This document shows, one piece after another, positions 23,959-34,692 of a DNA stretch of 64,000 nt. Under the pieces are notes generated by a model. The model was not told where the DNA came from and searched no databases. It was given only the letters and a program-made list of their open reading frames with translations. The stretch comes from Tupaia tana (taxonomy: Eukaryota; Chordata; Mammalia; Scandentia; Tupaiidae). The stretch is taken from contig JAKSZU010000012.1 of the NCBI GenBank assembly GCA_026018925.1, forward strand, positions 30,493,814 through 30,557,813, given 5' to 3'. Position 1 is the first letter of the stretch; each line of letters opens with the position of its first letter. Position numbers and translations under genes: made by a program.

Positions 23959-24754
23959 GGCCCTAGTTGTCCAGCCTCACTTCCTACCAGCTTTGCAAAC
24001 CCAGTAGCGCACCAGGGAAGGTTCCAGCCAAAGCCCCAGAATTGGCTCTGAGGTCTTCAGGAAGGTTGCCCGCCTACCCGGAGCTGGTGAGAGGGCTCCA
24101 GGGGTCCCTCTGCTTTCATCAGCAGGTACAGGTGTAGGTCATAGGTCCACGTTCCGGATCCTCAAGACTCCAGGAGAAGGAAGAAGAGATTCCCCCAAGG
24201 AAAAACAAACAAGGGGCAGGGCTGCCACTGGGGGAGCAGTCGGGAACCGGGTGGGAAGAAGCCAAGGAGGAGTAGAACAATGACCGCCTACAGGGCAGGT
24301 CAGACCTGGACCCCGGCCATCTCCTCCTAAGCAGCCTGGAGCCTGCTTATCTGGGAAGACAGGCGGTCCTGGACACTAGCTGAGGCTGGCAGCCAACTGG
24401 AGTCCTGGCGGCTCCACTGCAGGTTCCTTCTGAAGGACATCCACTGGCTCCTCCACAGCAGACGGGTGACCGGGACAGTCTGGGCATCCAGGCCAGCAGC
24501 AGAGCCTCTCACACTCACTGCAGGGGAGACGGCTGAGGCAGGTCCCTGGCGGTCTCCTGGAGCACTAAGCAGGAGGAGCTGTAGCCCCACGGGGCAGACT
24601 CGGAAGGCCAGCACCTTGACTCCCCGTCCCAGCTCATTGGGGCTGCCTGCGGCTGCTCTCGTGCCTCTGTGCCCCCGCCCCGTGGCCTTCATCCCTGAGG
24701 TGCCCTGGGGCCTCCCAGCCCTGGACCCATCCGTCATATTCTGGTTGCTAGCTT
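23959..24754. other. Unassigned sequence
   Basis: No gene or repeat recognised. Confidence 0.45.
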
Positions 24755-24870
24755 TGCCTCCGTTTCCACATCCGTAAAGGAGAGACAGTAACTGTGAAGT
24801 AAATGGACAGGGGTGTGAAGCATTTTGCGCAACGCCTAGGGTGTCACCAGGGCTCAGCAGACATTAGTCC
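24755..24870 (+). repeat. MIR 3' half
   Basis: TTGCCTCCGTTTCCACATCCG, AACTGTGAAGTAAATGG, CAGGGCTCAGCAG. Confidence 0.6.
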
Positions 24871-25344
24871 AGCTAGTGGGGAGGTCCCACGAGTGCCCCC
24901 ATGAGCAGCTGGGTCCAGAGCACAGCAGGGGCTCGGGAGATGCAAGTTCCCTCTTTGCTCAGCCCAAAGAGGCTGGAGAGAAGCCAAAGGAAGCAGCCTC
25001 GCCCCCTGTGTTCCCCGCCGCAGCTTCCCCTTCCTTTCACTCAAAGTGGCTGTTTCGGTTCCAGCTGTGATTCTGCTGAGCAAGAGCCAAAAAAGGGGAA
25101 GTAGAAAAGGAGAAGGCAGATCAGACCTTCGCCAGCCCTGTGCCCGGCTCCTCGGTGGGTACCGGCGGTACAACCATAACCCCCCAGCTCCAGGTGGATT
25201 GCTGGGCCTCCTGTATTGTGAGTGGCGGGGCATGCTGGCATCAAGAGCCTGGTCCAGGCAGGCCTATGCAGACTCCAGGGACACCCCCGCCCCAGGCCAG
25301 ATGCTGCCCAAGGTCAGGGTTGGTTTGGCGACTGGCGTGCAGAG
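24871..25344. other. Unassigned sequence
   Basis: No gene or repeat recognised. Confidence 0.45.
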
Positions 25345-25475
25345 GGCATAATGACTGTAAGGTAGGAGCTGCTAACTAGCCATTTACCCAGACCCAGGCT
25401 CGGAGAGGGTGGTTGTCTTGCCCCAGGTCACACAGTAAGTTGATGGTAGGTCCCAGTCTGACTCCTCAGGGGAAG
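25345..25475 (-). repeat. MIR
   Basis: GCTCGGAGAGGGTGGTTGTC, GCCCCAGGTCACACAGTAAG. Confidence 0.75.
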
Positions 25476-26210
25476 GAAGCTGGGTCTTGACCCCTGTCAT
25501 CCTGTGCCCTTGCTGCTAAGCTCTTGGGCCGGGATCCCAGGGGGGATCCCCCCAGGGGGGACTCCAGATCATATTTCCCAGCAGCAGGCTGGCCAGCTAA
25601 GGTTGGGAAGCCTCCTCCCCACATCCAGCCTGGTCTGGGTTGGTTCCTGCCGCGGCTGGCTGGCAGGTGGTGACTCAGGCTTCCAGCTCCTACCTCTGAG
25701 TGACAGCCCCCCCAACCCCTCTAGAGCTGGAGGACATGGGGGAACGGGGTGCTGTGAGTCATCTAAAGGTTATCTTAAGACTATAAGCAGCCTAAAGAGC
25801 TACAGGCTTTGTCAGTCCTTCCTTACGGTAAACTGAGTTGCGTCTGCTGCAGAACTGCCCGTGTGGCCATCGGAACAGGATAAAGGAAGCTGGCAGGTGT
25901 GGTCCCCGCCATGCTGTGGGGGACTCGGTGTTTCTGCTGGTGGTATAGCTGGAGTAGAGATGGGTGTCAGGGCAACGTGCCCAGGCCTCTGCCTCAGGTG
26001 ACTGGCCCTCTCACCCTTGCTGTTGTCCCCAGGGGCTTCTGTGAGCCACATTGACCAGGGTGAGGGCAGGGGCTGGAGCTTCTCTGGGAAGGGTAAGGGG
26101 AGAGAGCTAGAGGAGGAGCCAGAGGAACTGAGGCTGGGAACCCATCCCGAGGTGCTCAGTGCTAGCTCAAAGGGAAGCCCCTGCCCACCCCCAGGGCACC
26201 TGTCCCAGGC
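25476..26210. other. Unassigned sequence
   Basis: No gene or repeat recognised. A short imperfect palindrome CCCAGGGGGGATCCCCCCAGG lies at about 25538. Confidence 0.4.
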
Positions 26211-26281
26211 AGGTTGGCCCTCCCAGCCTGTCCGCTGATGGCAGGCCCTGAGCTCAGGGGACACAGTTCCCTGGGAATCCT
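26211..26281. repeat. Local duplicate B2 (partner at 23647-23728)
   Basis: Same order and orientation as the partner, about 2.5 kb away, near 90% identity outside one insertion. It is not a repeat family I recognise. Confidence 0.8.
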
Positions 26282-26324
26282 CTAGTTTGAGCATCTACAC
26301 ATGGTCTTGGGGGGATGATGGAAA

Positions 26325-26510
26325 AGGGAGCCTCGAGTCAGAAAGACCGTGTTGAAATCCCACCTGACTGGGACACGTGGGGAACATGCTTCCCAAGTCT
26401 TAGGCTCTCCCGCTGTAAATGGAGAGCACAGTCCACCCTCCGCACGCCGTGGCCCAGAACCGTAGATAAAGCATCTGGCATGGAGTAGGCATTTCAGAAG
26501 TGACACCCAG
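26325..26510 (+). repeat. MIR
   Basis: TTGAAATCCCACCTGACTGG, CCGCTGTAAATGGAGAGC, GCATCTGGCATGGAGTAGGC. Confidence 0.75.
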
Positions 26511-26624
26511 TGCTGAGGGCCCAGAAATGAGTGGAGACTGCAGTGGGCTGGGGGCTCCAAAGCAGGGCACGTGGGCTAGGCCCAGATAGGCCCATTCGGC
26601 TCGCAAGCATCTGTGAGCCAGGGC

Positions 26625-26715
26625 ACCTCACGTCTGATTCATCTAGTCCTCACGACAGCTTTGTGGGTCCCAGTGACGGTTCTGTTTACAGACCAGAGCC
26701 CTGGGGTGGTGGGCA
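26625..26715 (-). repeat. MIR fragment
   Basis: TTCATCTAGTCCTCACGACAG, TGTTTACAGACCAGAGCCC. Confidence 0.6.
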
Positions 26716-26990
26716 GAGACTAACTGGAGAAGGCGGGGTGTGTGTGGGGGCACCCCAGGCAGAGGACACAGCACGTGCACAGACCTAGGGTCAGAAAGCC
26801 TGGCAAGGAAGGGTGAGGCTGGACAAGAGCCCCGACAGGCTTGGCAACAGGGCTCTGATGGGCCGGCCCTCCTCAGTCCTCTTGCTGGGCCCTCTGCCCA
26901 GCTCACCCTGAGCTCTGGCTGTGATATTTATTCTTTTCTTTCTTTCTCTTCTTTTTCCTTTTCCTTCTTTTTCTTCCTTTTTATAAAAAA

Positions 26991-27278
26991 AAAATTGCCA
27001 GAGGGGGACCAGCAGTTGGAGTAATGGCTATGTTGCTGGATTCCCATGTAGTCGACCGTGGTTCGAGTCCTGGACCCGGTGGCTTAAACTCACGCCGGGC
27101 ACGTGTGCGTGCGTGCCCAAGATCCCAAGAGGAGAACGGAGGAGAAGGGATTGTGGCGTGGCCCCGGGGAGTGATTTCTCACTTTCTGTCTCTCTGTCTC
27201 TCTGTCTTTCTGGTGAGCACACACACCCTACAGCAAAAACCTCTCCCCCAACCCCAAAAAAAAAAAAATTGCCAGAGG
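26991..27278 (+). mobile_element. Young-type tRNA-derived SINE nested in an older SINE
   Basis: Body 27005-27264. Exact 14-base flanks AAAATTGCCAGAGG belong to the 3' end of the older reverse SINE it hit. Confidence 0.94.
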
Positions 27279-27487
27279 TGCGTGCACTTACCAGAGAGAG
27301 ACAGAGAGAGGGAGGGGGGAGATTGCACCCACCATGGGGCAAGGTCATGCCATGATCCCGTCTCCTCCATCACGCCCTTCTTTTGACATTTTGGGCACGT
27401 ATGCTCAAGCCGCTAGGCTAGGTCTTGAACCCATAGATGGCCATGTGGGTTCTGGCTCCCTTACCCACTGGGCCACAGGGTCAGCAC
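27279..27487 (-). mobile_element. Older tRNA-derived SINE (variant head), host of the nested copy
   Basis: Reverse copy: GTGCACTTACCAGAGAG, TTTTGACATTTTGGGCACG, head CCCACTGGGCCACAGGGTCAG. Its tail lies left of the insert at about 26935-26990. Confidence 0.82.
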
Positions 27488-29046
27488 CTCTCTTTATTCT
27501 TTTTATGTATTCAAGTCCCCTGGGCCTCGCAATGCCCAGCAACCGACATGCCTTCTCTGGGAGCCCTCCCGGTCACTCCCTCCCACTGCACCCGATCCTT
27601 CAGTTCTGAGCTCTCCCTCTGGGTCCCACCCCTTTCTCACCCAGGCCACGATTGGTCCATAGGCAAAGCTAAGAGCATGTGAAAACAGGGCATTTGCTTT
27701 GCTCTGATTCGGTCATCCTGACAGTCCTTGAAATCCCAAGCCCCATCATGGTTGGCCCCCAGGTCCCGAGAGCCCTCGAACCTAGACTCTGCTAATAAGG
27801 CAAAGAACTGAAAGGGGGTGGTTAATGAGTAGTTGATGGTCATTGAGGTGCCAGGCCGGGGGTCCTGATGCTCTTGAGCCTGAGAAGATGATAGGGAAGA
27901 GGCAACTGGCCCTAGTCTCTTTCCCATCTGTCAAGGGCAACCATGAACCTGCCCTTCCCCTGGGAGGTAGGCCCAAGTGCTCTTACTGAACAGAGAGGCG
28001 GGCTTGAGGTCTCTCCAGGTCTACACACCTGGGTCCTCTGGATGAGGCAGGATGGGGACAGCCCTGTGTTTCCTACCCAGCCAGAAGGAACTGAGGCCAC
28101 TCAGGTGTCCAATCCACGCCTTGCCCTGGGACTGCCATGCCCAGGAAGCCCTTGGAGCTGCTCCCATCCCTGGAACAGAGTGGACCATCCTGGTGGGGGT
28201 GGCAGTGGGAGGTCCTCCTGGGGACAAAGCAAAGGACTGGTGGCTGGGTGAAGGCAGGCCATCTCACCCTCCCAGGCCCTGGCACAGCTCAGGTGAGATC
28301 AGGAGGTCTGCACTGCCACCGGCATGAGCAGCCTCCTGGCACAGACCTGAGCAAGCAGGTGCTCCCTCTGCACGAAGGAGCAGCTCACACCGAGTTTTCT
28401 GTTTGGCTCCCACTCAACTCCCCACTCGCCCTGCCTGTAAATGGTTTGGGGTAAGATCCTTCAGCTCTGACACTCAGCTTCCAGGAGTCTCCTCTGCACC
28501 TCACTCCCTCCAGAGTGTCGCCAGTGAGTAGGGGCATAGGTAGAGGAAGAACCCGGGCCTGCAGCCCCCAGGGCAGTGTTCTCTCTCTGCTCTACCCTGG
28601 GACCCTGGTTGCCTCAGCTCAGGAACCAAAGCCTGCCTTCTCCAGGTCACTCTCCTTGAATGCTGCCTCCACCTCGGGAGCTGCCTCCCCGGGACAGCGA
28701 GGCACCACATCTCTGGTCATCCTCGCAGCTCTGAGGCCGGCTTTGTGCTGCAGGGTGGGCTGGATAGAGCTGGCACAGCAGGAAGGGCCTCACTCAGGTG
28801 AGTTCTCAGGGGCATCTCATCTGCCCCCACTGCCCACGCCCATCTCCCTGGTGAGCTCTGGGCCTGCTGTGAGTGGAGGAATGTGGGAGCCTCTGAGCAC
28901 ACGTGACGGGTGCTCAGTAAATGGGAGGAAGGAAAGGCGGGAAGGAGGAGGGAGAGACGGTGGCTGAATGAGTGGACTGCCACGGAGGGATGGGTAGGCA
29001 GAACGACAGGGATGAGCCATCCAATGAATGAGAGGAGGAAGGAGGA
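27488..29046. other. Unassigned sequence
   Basis: No gene or repeat recognised, apart from scattered AATGAATGAG at 29020-29040. Confidence 0.4.
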
Positions 29047-29290
29047 GGTCAGTCCCGTGGCCTAGAGGTTAAGGGAATTGGCTCCCACGCGGCTGATGGT
29101 GCAGTTCAAAAACATTTTTTCATAAAACATGCTGGGCATGTGTGTGTGTGCCCCAAATCATGATAGGATGGAGAAATGGAGGAGAAGGGGTTGCCATGTG
29201 GCCCCACCCTTTAAGGGGTACTTTCTCTCTCCTCCTCTGTCTCTCTCTGGCGAGCACACGTGCTCTCTGGCAAATTTTTAAAAATAAATT
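29047..29290 (+). mobile_element. Older tRNA-derived SINE (variant head)
   Basis: Head GGTCAGTCCCGTGGCCTAGA; body GCCCCAAATCATGATAGGATGG; end GCTCTCTGGCAAATTTTTA. The B box is damaged (GTTCAAAAAC). Confidence 0.85.
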
Positions 29291-29292
29291 TG

Positions 29293-29575
29293 AGGGGCCA
29301 GCAGGTGGCATAGTGGTTGTGGTGCTAGACTTCCATATGGCCTACCGCAGTTCGGGTCCCAGACCCAGCAGCTTGAAACTCACCAGGCGAGTGAGTGTGC
29401 ATGCCCGCCCAGCTTCCCAAGAGGAGGATGGAGGAGAAGGGATTGTGGCATGGCCATTCCCCTGGGAGGATGATCTCTCTCTCTCTCTCTCTGTCTCTCT
29501 GTCTCTCTGACAAGTGCACATGGCCTATAGCAAAAATCTCTCTAAAGTAAATAAATAAATTTTAAAAAGAAAAAG
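29293..29575 (+). mobile_element. tRNA-derived SINE, long form
   Basis: Head GGGGCCAGCAGGTGGCATAG, B box GTTCGGGTCCC, end GGCCTATAGCAAAAATCTCTC. It lies in tandem with the previous SINE. Confidence 0.92.
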
Positions 29576-31284
29576 AGGGAAGGGTGGATGGAGGAGTACA
29601 TGACTGAGGAGGTGAACGAACACCCGCGTGGCCCAGGGCATTACAGCTGAAGCAGGCACTCTAACTGCCGGCCTGCCCATTTGACAGGCAAGCAGACTGA
29701 GGAGAAAGGAAGCTGGGGGTGCTGGCCTTCGGCAACTCTGGCCCTCCTGGCTCTCTTTGTCCCCATCCCCCTCTGTCCCGTGTTGGGGTGGGGGCGGTTC
29801 CAGGAAGGTGGACTTTTCTCCACCTCCTTGCTCCTCAGAGGCCCAGTTTCCGTCAGGCCGTGGTGGTGCTGGGGGTGGCAGGAGGCGGTGGCCCGCGGAG
29901 GCTATTTCAGTCGGAGTCCGCCTGCTAGGAAGCACAGGAAGCTGTCCGCCCCGTCAGAGGTGATGTAGCCCGGCCGAGGGCAGAAGCTGAGGAGTCTCGA
30001 TCCTGCTTCCCTATGCCCCAACACACTGGGGCTTGCCAAGGTGGTGCAAGGACAGGAGGCTACATGTGAGTGTCCCCGTGTCTGGGCGCCATGGGCCAGT
30101 GCGGGATGGTGGGGCGGCTGGACACAAGCAGGCAGGCTGGGGCCAGCGCTGACCTAAAGGAGGCCTGTAGGGTTGGGGGTCCAAAGGAAAACTGCACCCA
30201 GTTGGGGGTCAGAAGAGAAAGAAGAGTGGGCTGGACTTGGCCATGCAGGCTTGGCACATGGGGATGGGTGAAGACACTGTGCAGAGGGGACAGACGGGGA
30301 CAGGCAGAGGGGATTGGGACCTCTGGCTATGACGGCTATGGGGCCGTCTTCGCGTCTCGGGAACAGTGTGAATTGAGAGGAAGGGACAGGAATGAAGGGG
30401 GGGGGGTGGTGGTGTGCAACCCCTGCCGGGAACTGGGAGAACAGCCCAGCTGGGCAGAGAGGATGGATGACCCAGGTCTGCCTCTTCTGGTGTGGTCCTG
30501 AAGGTTTGCACTGAGGCAGGACGGCTCCCTGGATCCCTTCCTCTGGCCTCAACTCCTTCCAAGAGGAATGTGGCAGACCCAGGAGGGTCACTATCACCAG
30601 GGAGTGGAGCGGGTGGAAAGCGATGGAGTCCACAGTCACATGGGGCAGAGGGCTGTCCTTGAGGCTGGGGTTTGAGGGCAACAGGCCTCCAGAGGAGGGG
30701 TTAGGGACCTAGAGCCCTCCTCCCACGTCTTCAGCTTGACTTACCCCTCTGCCCTAGCAGGGGCTGATCTCCTCTCAGACCCACCTGGGTGTCCTCGTAC
30801 CCTCATCCACACCTGGAGATGCTCCTGACCACCAGAGTCATGCTCCATCCTTCGTTCTCCCCTGAGAAGTCCCTTCTGCCCCGCGGCTCGCATGGCCTCC
30901 CCAGAATAGCACATCTGCAGCCATCTCCGTATCTACAGCTACATCTGTTCACTGCGGCTGCCTGTGTCTAGCCGGCAGTAGGCACTCAGTAAATGCCTGC
31001 CACGTGACAAAACAGAATGAATGAAAGAATGGTCTGAACAAACAAAAGAAGAGATGAATGAGTGCACCTCCCTTGGCTATGTTGCCCCGGCTGCCTGGGC
31101 GACGCTGTGCTTCCTCCCTGCCCCCGCCCCCGCGCCTACCTGGGCAGCCAGCACTGCTTGCACATGGACTGACGTCCTGGGAAGGCTCTTGGATAACTGC
31201 AGGTGATATGGGGTGTGGGATGCAGACGGGAGGGTCCAGACTTTATCGGTTTGCACAGAATTGGGGTAGATACTTTCATCAGAA
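29576..31284. other. Unassigned sequence
   Basis: No gene or repeat recognised. A G10 run lies at about 30398-30407; AATGAATGAAAGAATG at 31017. Confidence 0.4.
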
Positions 31285-31295
31285 TCAGATTTTAA

Positions 31296-31526
31296 GGCCA
31301 GCTAGGTAGTGCAGCCATAGCATGGTGCTCAGCAATGCTGGAGCCACACGGAAGGTGGCAGGTGGTTCCCAGTAGACCTGTACGTGCCTGGTGTGCATCT
31401 GTGATCCCGCTGCTTGGGAAGGTGTGGTGCGGTGGGATGGGGACTGTAGAGTGAGACACTATTGAGGGTGCTTCTTTCTCTTTTTCTCTGTCTCTCTCAT
31501 GAAATAAGTAAACTTTTTAAAAACCA
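31296..31526 (+). mobile_element. Composite tRNA/7SL SINE
   Basis: tRNA-like head GGCCAGCTAGGTAGTGCAGC is followed by 7SL/Alu-like CCTGGTGTGCATCTGTGATC, CGCTGCTTGGGAAGG and GAGTGAGACACTATT, then a C/T tract and A-rich end. The head aligns with the second composite at 42228 (CTAGGTRGTG, then CCACANRGGAARGGT). Confidence 0.7.
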
Positions 31527-31532
31527 AATTTT

Positions 31533-31808
31533 GGGACCAACAAATGGCATAGCAGTTATGTCATGGGACTCTCACACGGCCAAGCGCAGTTCAGTCCTGG
31601 GCCCGGCGGCTTGAAAATCACGTCAGGTGCATGTGCATGCATGCCCAAGATCCCTGGAGGAGAATGGAGGAGAAGGATTGTGTTATGGTCATTCACCCAA
31701 GGGGACGATTTCTCACTTTCCCCCTCTCTCTCTGTCTCTCTCTCTCTCTCCAGCGAGCACATGTTCCCTAAGGCAAAAACAAACAAACTCCAAAATAAAT
31801 AAATAAAT
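31533..31808 (+). mobile_element. tRNA-derived SINE behind the composite
   Basis: Head GGGACCAACAAATGGCATAGC, end TTCCCTAAGGCAAAAAC with TAAATAAATAAA tail. ATCAGATTTT occurs before the composite (31285-31294) and after this SINE (31809-31818), so one target duplication appears to bracket both. Confidence 0.88.
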
Positions 31809-31821
31809 ATCAGATTTTGAG

Positions 31822-32200
31822 CTGATCCCATAGCCTAGTAGTTAAGGGAGCTGGAACCCACATGGCCACCTGCAATTCAAATCCTGGCCCCACCAGTTTG
31901 AAAAACACACCAGATGTGTGTGCATGCATGCCCCAAATCCCAACAAGATAGAAACACAAAGGAGAAGGGATTATAGTGTGACCATGAGGGGCTTTCTAAC
32001 GGATTTACCTGATGGGTCAAGTCCTGGGCCTGGTGTCTTGAAAGACACTGGGCACATGTTTGTGTGTGCTCCAGATCTCGAAAGGATAAGGAAGGAGAAG
32101 GGAGGAGAAGGAATTGTGTCATGGTCATATCCCTGGGGGGTGCTTTCTCTTGCTCTCTTTCTCTCTATATCCTGTAGCAAACTTTTTAAAAAAGAGAGAC
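31822..32200 (+). mobile_element. Rearranged older SINE: one and a half copies
   Basis: Head and body of the variant-head SINE run to about 31992. A second B-box half then starts at TGGGTCAAGTCCTGGGCCTGG (32014) with its own body and end (CCTGTAGCAAACTTTTTAAA). The A-box half of the second unit is missing. Confidence 0.75.
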
Positions 32201-32239
32201 ACCCCATAATCTAGCTTAGCAGGTGTATTCGTGTTCAGA

Positions 32240-32400
32240 ACAGAGAACACTTGGCCCTGTGCCAGACACTGGTCCTCACAAGAACCTTATGGAGCAGGTG
32301 CAGATATGGAAACCGAGGCACAGAGGTTAGGTAATGTACCCAAGGCCACATAATTCCCACGCTGCAGAGCTGGGATTTCAACCTGGGCATCTGGACCTCA
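32240..32400 (-). repeat. MIR
   Basis: CTGTGCCAGACACTGGTCCTC, GGAAACCGAGGCACAGAGG, GCTGGGATTTCAACCTGGGC. Confidence 0.85.
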
Positions 32401-32555
32401 CTTGAAATACTCAGTCTCAACTCTTTCCCAACTCGGAGTGCGTTGGCAGGACTTCGTGTATTTTCTGGGCCTCAGTATTTCCTGTCAGGGAAATTAAGAG
32501 AGGAGAGGATTGGACTTGCAATCTCAAAGGCTTTGCCTTACAGGCCCACGGGATT

Positions 32556-32825
32556 AAAAGTTGTGCTTTTTCGGGAACCAGCAGTTAGCGTAATGGCTAT
32601 GTCGCTGGACTCCCACGTAGTCGACCGCGGTTCGCGTCTCGGACCCGGTGGCTTACAACTCACGCCGGGCGCGTGTGCGTGCGTGCCCAAGATCCCGAGA
32701 GGAGAATGGAGGAGAAGGGATTGCGGCGTGACCATCCCCCCTGGGGGGTGATTTCTCGCTTTCTGTCTCTCTGTCTCTCTCTGTCTGTCTGGCGAGCGCA
32801 CGCGCCCTATAGCAAAAAACCTCTC

Positions 32826-32860
<35 letters not shown>

Positions 32861-32870
32861 GTGCTTTTTC
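32556..32870 (+). mobile_element. Very young tRNA-derived SINE with target-site duplication
   Basis: Body 32573-32853. Exact 17-base flanks AAAAGTTGTGCTTTTTC and an uninterrupted A31 run. CpGs are preserved through the body, so this is close to the source sequence. Confidence 0.96.
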
Positions 32871-32944
32871 TGCAGACAAAAGCAACGTGGAATACTAGTT
32901 TAGAGGCAAGTATCCAAGTATCAGATCTACCCCCTCAGGGAACC

Positions 32945-33159
32945 CTTGAAGGCAGCAGTCCCCAACCTCCAGGACACAGACTGGTACCAGACCTTATTAT
33001 TACAATTGAATAATAATAAAAATAAAGTGCATAATAAATTAAAGGCTCTTGAATCATCCTGAACGCTGCCTCTGCCCCCGCCACCCCAGTCCATGGAAAA
33101 ATCATCTTCCATGAAACTGGTCCCTGGTGCCAAGAAGGTTGTGGACCACTGCCCTAAGG
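32945..33159. mobile_element. MER1-like hAT DNA transposon (non-autonomous)
   Basis: Left end CAGCAGTCCCCAACCTCCAGG and the reverse complement of the right end, CAGTGGTCCACAACCTTC, are terminal inverted repeats. Internal CAGTCCATGGAAAAATC and GGTCCCTGGTGCCAAGAAGG are typical. Element 32953-33151; flanks CTTGAAGG and CCCTAAGG are a decayed 8-base duplication. Confidence 0.75.
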
Positions 33160-33199
33160 CATTTATCCTGCTGGCTCCCCCCGAACCCAGACCGAACAG

Positions 33200-33375
33200 A
33201 TGAGAGGAAGAACAATGGCATTTATTGAGTACTGCCGAATGTCAGGCCCATGGCACGGTTTACGGATGAGAACATCGGCACAGAAAAGATTAATGGCCTG
33301 ACCTGGCATGGAAGGGAGAAGCCAGCATTTGAACCCAGGCCTGTCTGGCTCTGAAGTTGGGCTTATCACTTTCAT
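33200..33375 (-). repeat. MIR
   Basis: CATTTATTGAGTACTGCCG, GGTTTACGGATGAGAAC, GCATTTGAACCCAGGCCTGTC. Confidence 0.85.
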
Positions 33376-33419
33376 GTCCCATGTCTGTGGGCTGAGGCTC
33401 CTCTTCTAAATCAGGTGAT

Positions 33420-33520
33420 TGGGTTCTGGTTCTGATTCTGGTTTTGACTCTGCTTCTAACTCACTAGGTAAGACTGAGCAGGCTCTGCCTCTCACTGTGC
33501 CTGGATTTTGCTCTCTCAAT
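33420..33520 (+). repeat. MIR fragment
   Basis: TTTGACTCTGCTTCTAACTCAC, CTCTGCCTCTCACTGTGCC. Confidence 0.5.
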
Positions 33521-33656
33521 ATAATTAAGCTGATATATTGGGACCAGCAGGTGGCATGGTAGTTAAGGCGCTCGATACTCCCACATGGCCGACCATGGTT
33601 CAAATCCTGGACCAGGTGGCTTGATTTCTCACTTTCCCTCTCTCTCTCTTGTGTGT

Positions 33657-33701
<45 letters not shown>

Positions 33702-33772
33702 CAAATTAAAATAAATGAATGAATAAATAAAATTAAATAAATAATTATTCAAAAAATAATTAAGCTGATATA
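33521..33772 (+). mobile_element. tRNA-derived SINE, short form, with target-site duplication
   Basis: Body 33538-33755. GGTGGCTTGATTTCTCAC joins the tRNA part directly to the C/T tract, and the tail is TTCAAATTAAAATAAATG. A GT repeat has grown at 33650-33701. Exact 17-base flanks ATAATTAAGCTGATATA. Confidence 0.95.
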
Positions 33773-34214
33773 ATGAAGTAGTTTATTTGGTCTGGTACCC
33801 ATTGCCTTCAGGGAAGCTGTTTTCACTTTGGCCACCAGGTGGTGCTGTGTTGACATTGGCTCTACCAGGCCCACTTCTGTAGCCTGGCTCAAGGGAAACA
33901 TCTGAATCACTTCTTCCCCCTATTTTACAGATAACAAGACTGCGGCCAGAAGACCAACCATGGCTTTGGAAGGCAACATTCCAAAGGAAGTGAATTCTGT
34001 TCTCAGTGAGCTCAAGGTGTATAGGCCATTCATATTGCTTAGCTAAGAGTTACCAGGGGTCTCGCGGCCCTGGACCTTGGACCGGGCTCCAAGAAGCAGG
34101 GAGGCACCAGATCTGGCACTCCTCCTTAGGAGAGTCCCAGTCTGTGACAGACAGGCGGAGACACCATGACCTCAATACCCCGACCGAGGAACCCCAGGGA
34201 AAGCCCTGTAGAGC
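33773..34214. other. Unassigned sequence before the P2RY6 exon
   Basis: It contains the candidate CTCF motif at 33832. No repeat family recognised. Confidence 0.4.
33832..33847 (+). promoter_or_regulatory. Candidate CTCF site upstream of the P2RY6 coding exon
   Basis: CCACCAGGTGGTGCTG fits the CTCF core CCASYAGRKGGC except one base (T for C). It lies in non-SINE sequence about 850 bases before the coding exon. Motif match only. Confidence 0.4.
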
Positions 34215-34390
34215 ATGATTTAGCGCATTTAACCTCATGATATCCCTGGGAGGTGAGTGCATCATTCCCCAACTTTTCAGCTGGGGAAACTGAGGCTCAG
34301 AGAAGCTAGATCATGACCCTAAGGTCACGTAGCTAGTAAATAGAAGAGTTGAGATTAGAACCCAAGTCTATCAATCACCACTGTCAGAGA
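34215..34390 (-). repeat. MIR
   Basis: CATTTAACCTCATGATATCC, CAGCTGGGGAAACTGAGGC, AGGTCACGTAGCTAGTAAATAG. Confidence 0.85.
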
Positions 34391-34645
34391 AGGAGACATT
34401 TGACCAGGGTTTTGAAGGATGAATAGGAGTGTACCAAGAAGTCTAATGAAAAGACAAGTGAATTTTCAAGTTTGAGCCATATTATATTCCAAGTTTCCTT
34501 AAAGCGAGTGCTACGTGGGAACTCTATGGCTTGATAATTATGAGAGATGATGAAGTGGTGCCCTCATTGTTCAGAGGGGAAAATTGAGACCCGGAGAGGG
34601 ACAGGCCTACTGGGTAGTCAGTGAGCATGCCACTGACAGGTTTCC
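34391..34645. repeat. L2 and MIR relics just upstream of the P2RY6 exon
   Basis: ACATTTGACCAGGGTTTTGAAGG at 34395 is L2-like (+). GGAAAATTGAGACCCGGAGAG and GGGTAGTCAGTGAGCATG at 34578-34628 fit a reverse MIR, so the intron end next to the splice site may derive from a repeat. Confidence 0.5.
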
Positions 34646-34692
34646 ATTGCGTCTCCAGCCTCTCCGAATGTAAGAAAGCCAGCTGGGCAGCC
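34631..34692 (+). promoter_or_regulatory. P2RY6: Probable 3' splice site and 5' UTR segment of the P2RY6 coding exon
   Basis: A pyrimidine-rich run followed by AG at 34657-34658 (TTTCCATTGCGTCTCCAG) is preceded by a good branch-point match CACTGAC with the branch A near 34636. Exon sequence would begin at 34659, leaving 34 bases of UTR before the ATG. P2Y genes typically have the whole ORF in one exon with non-coding exons upstream, which fits. The site is predicted by eye and not proven. Confidence 0.5.
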
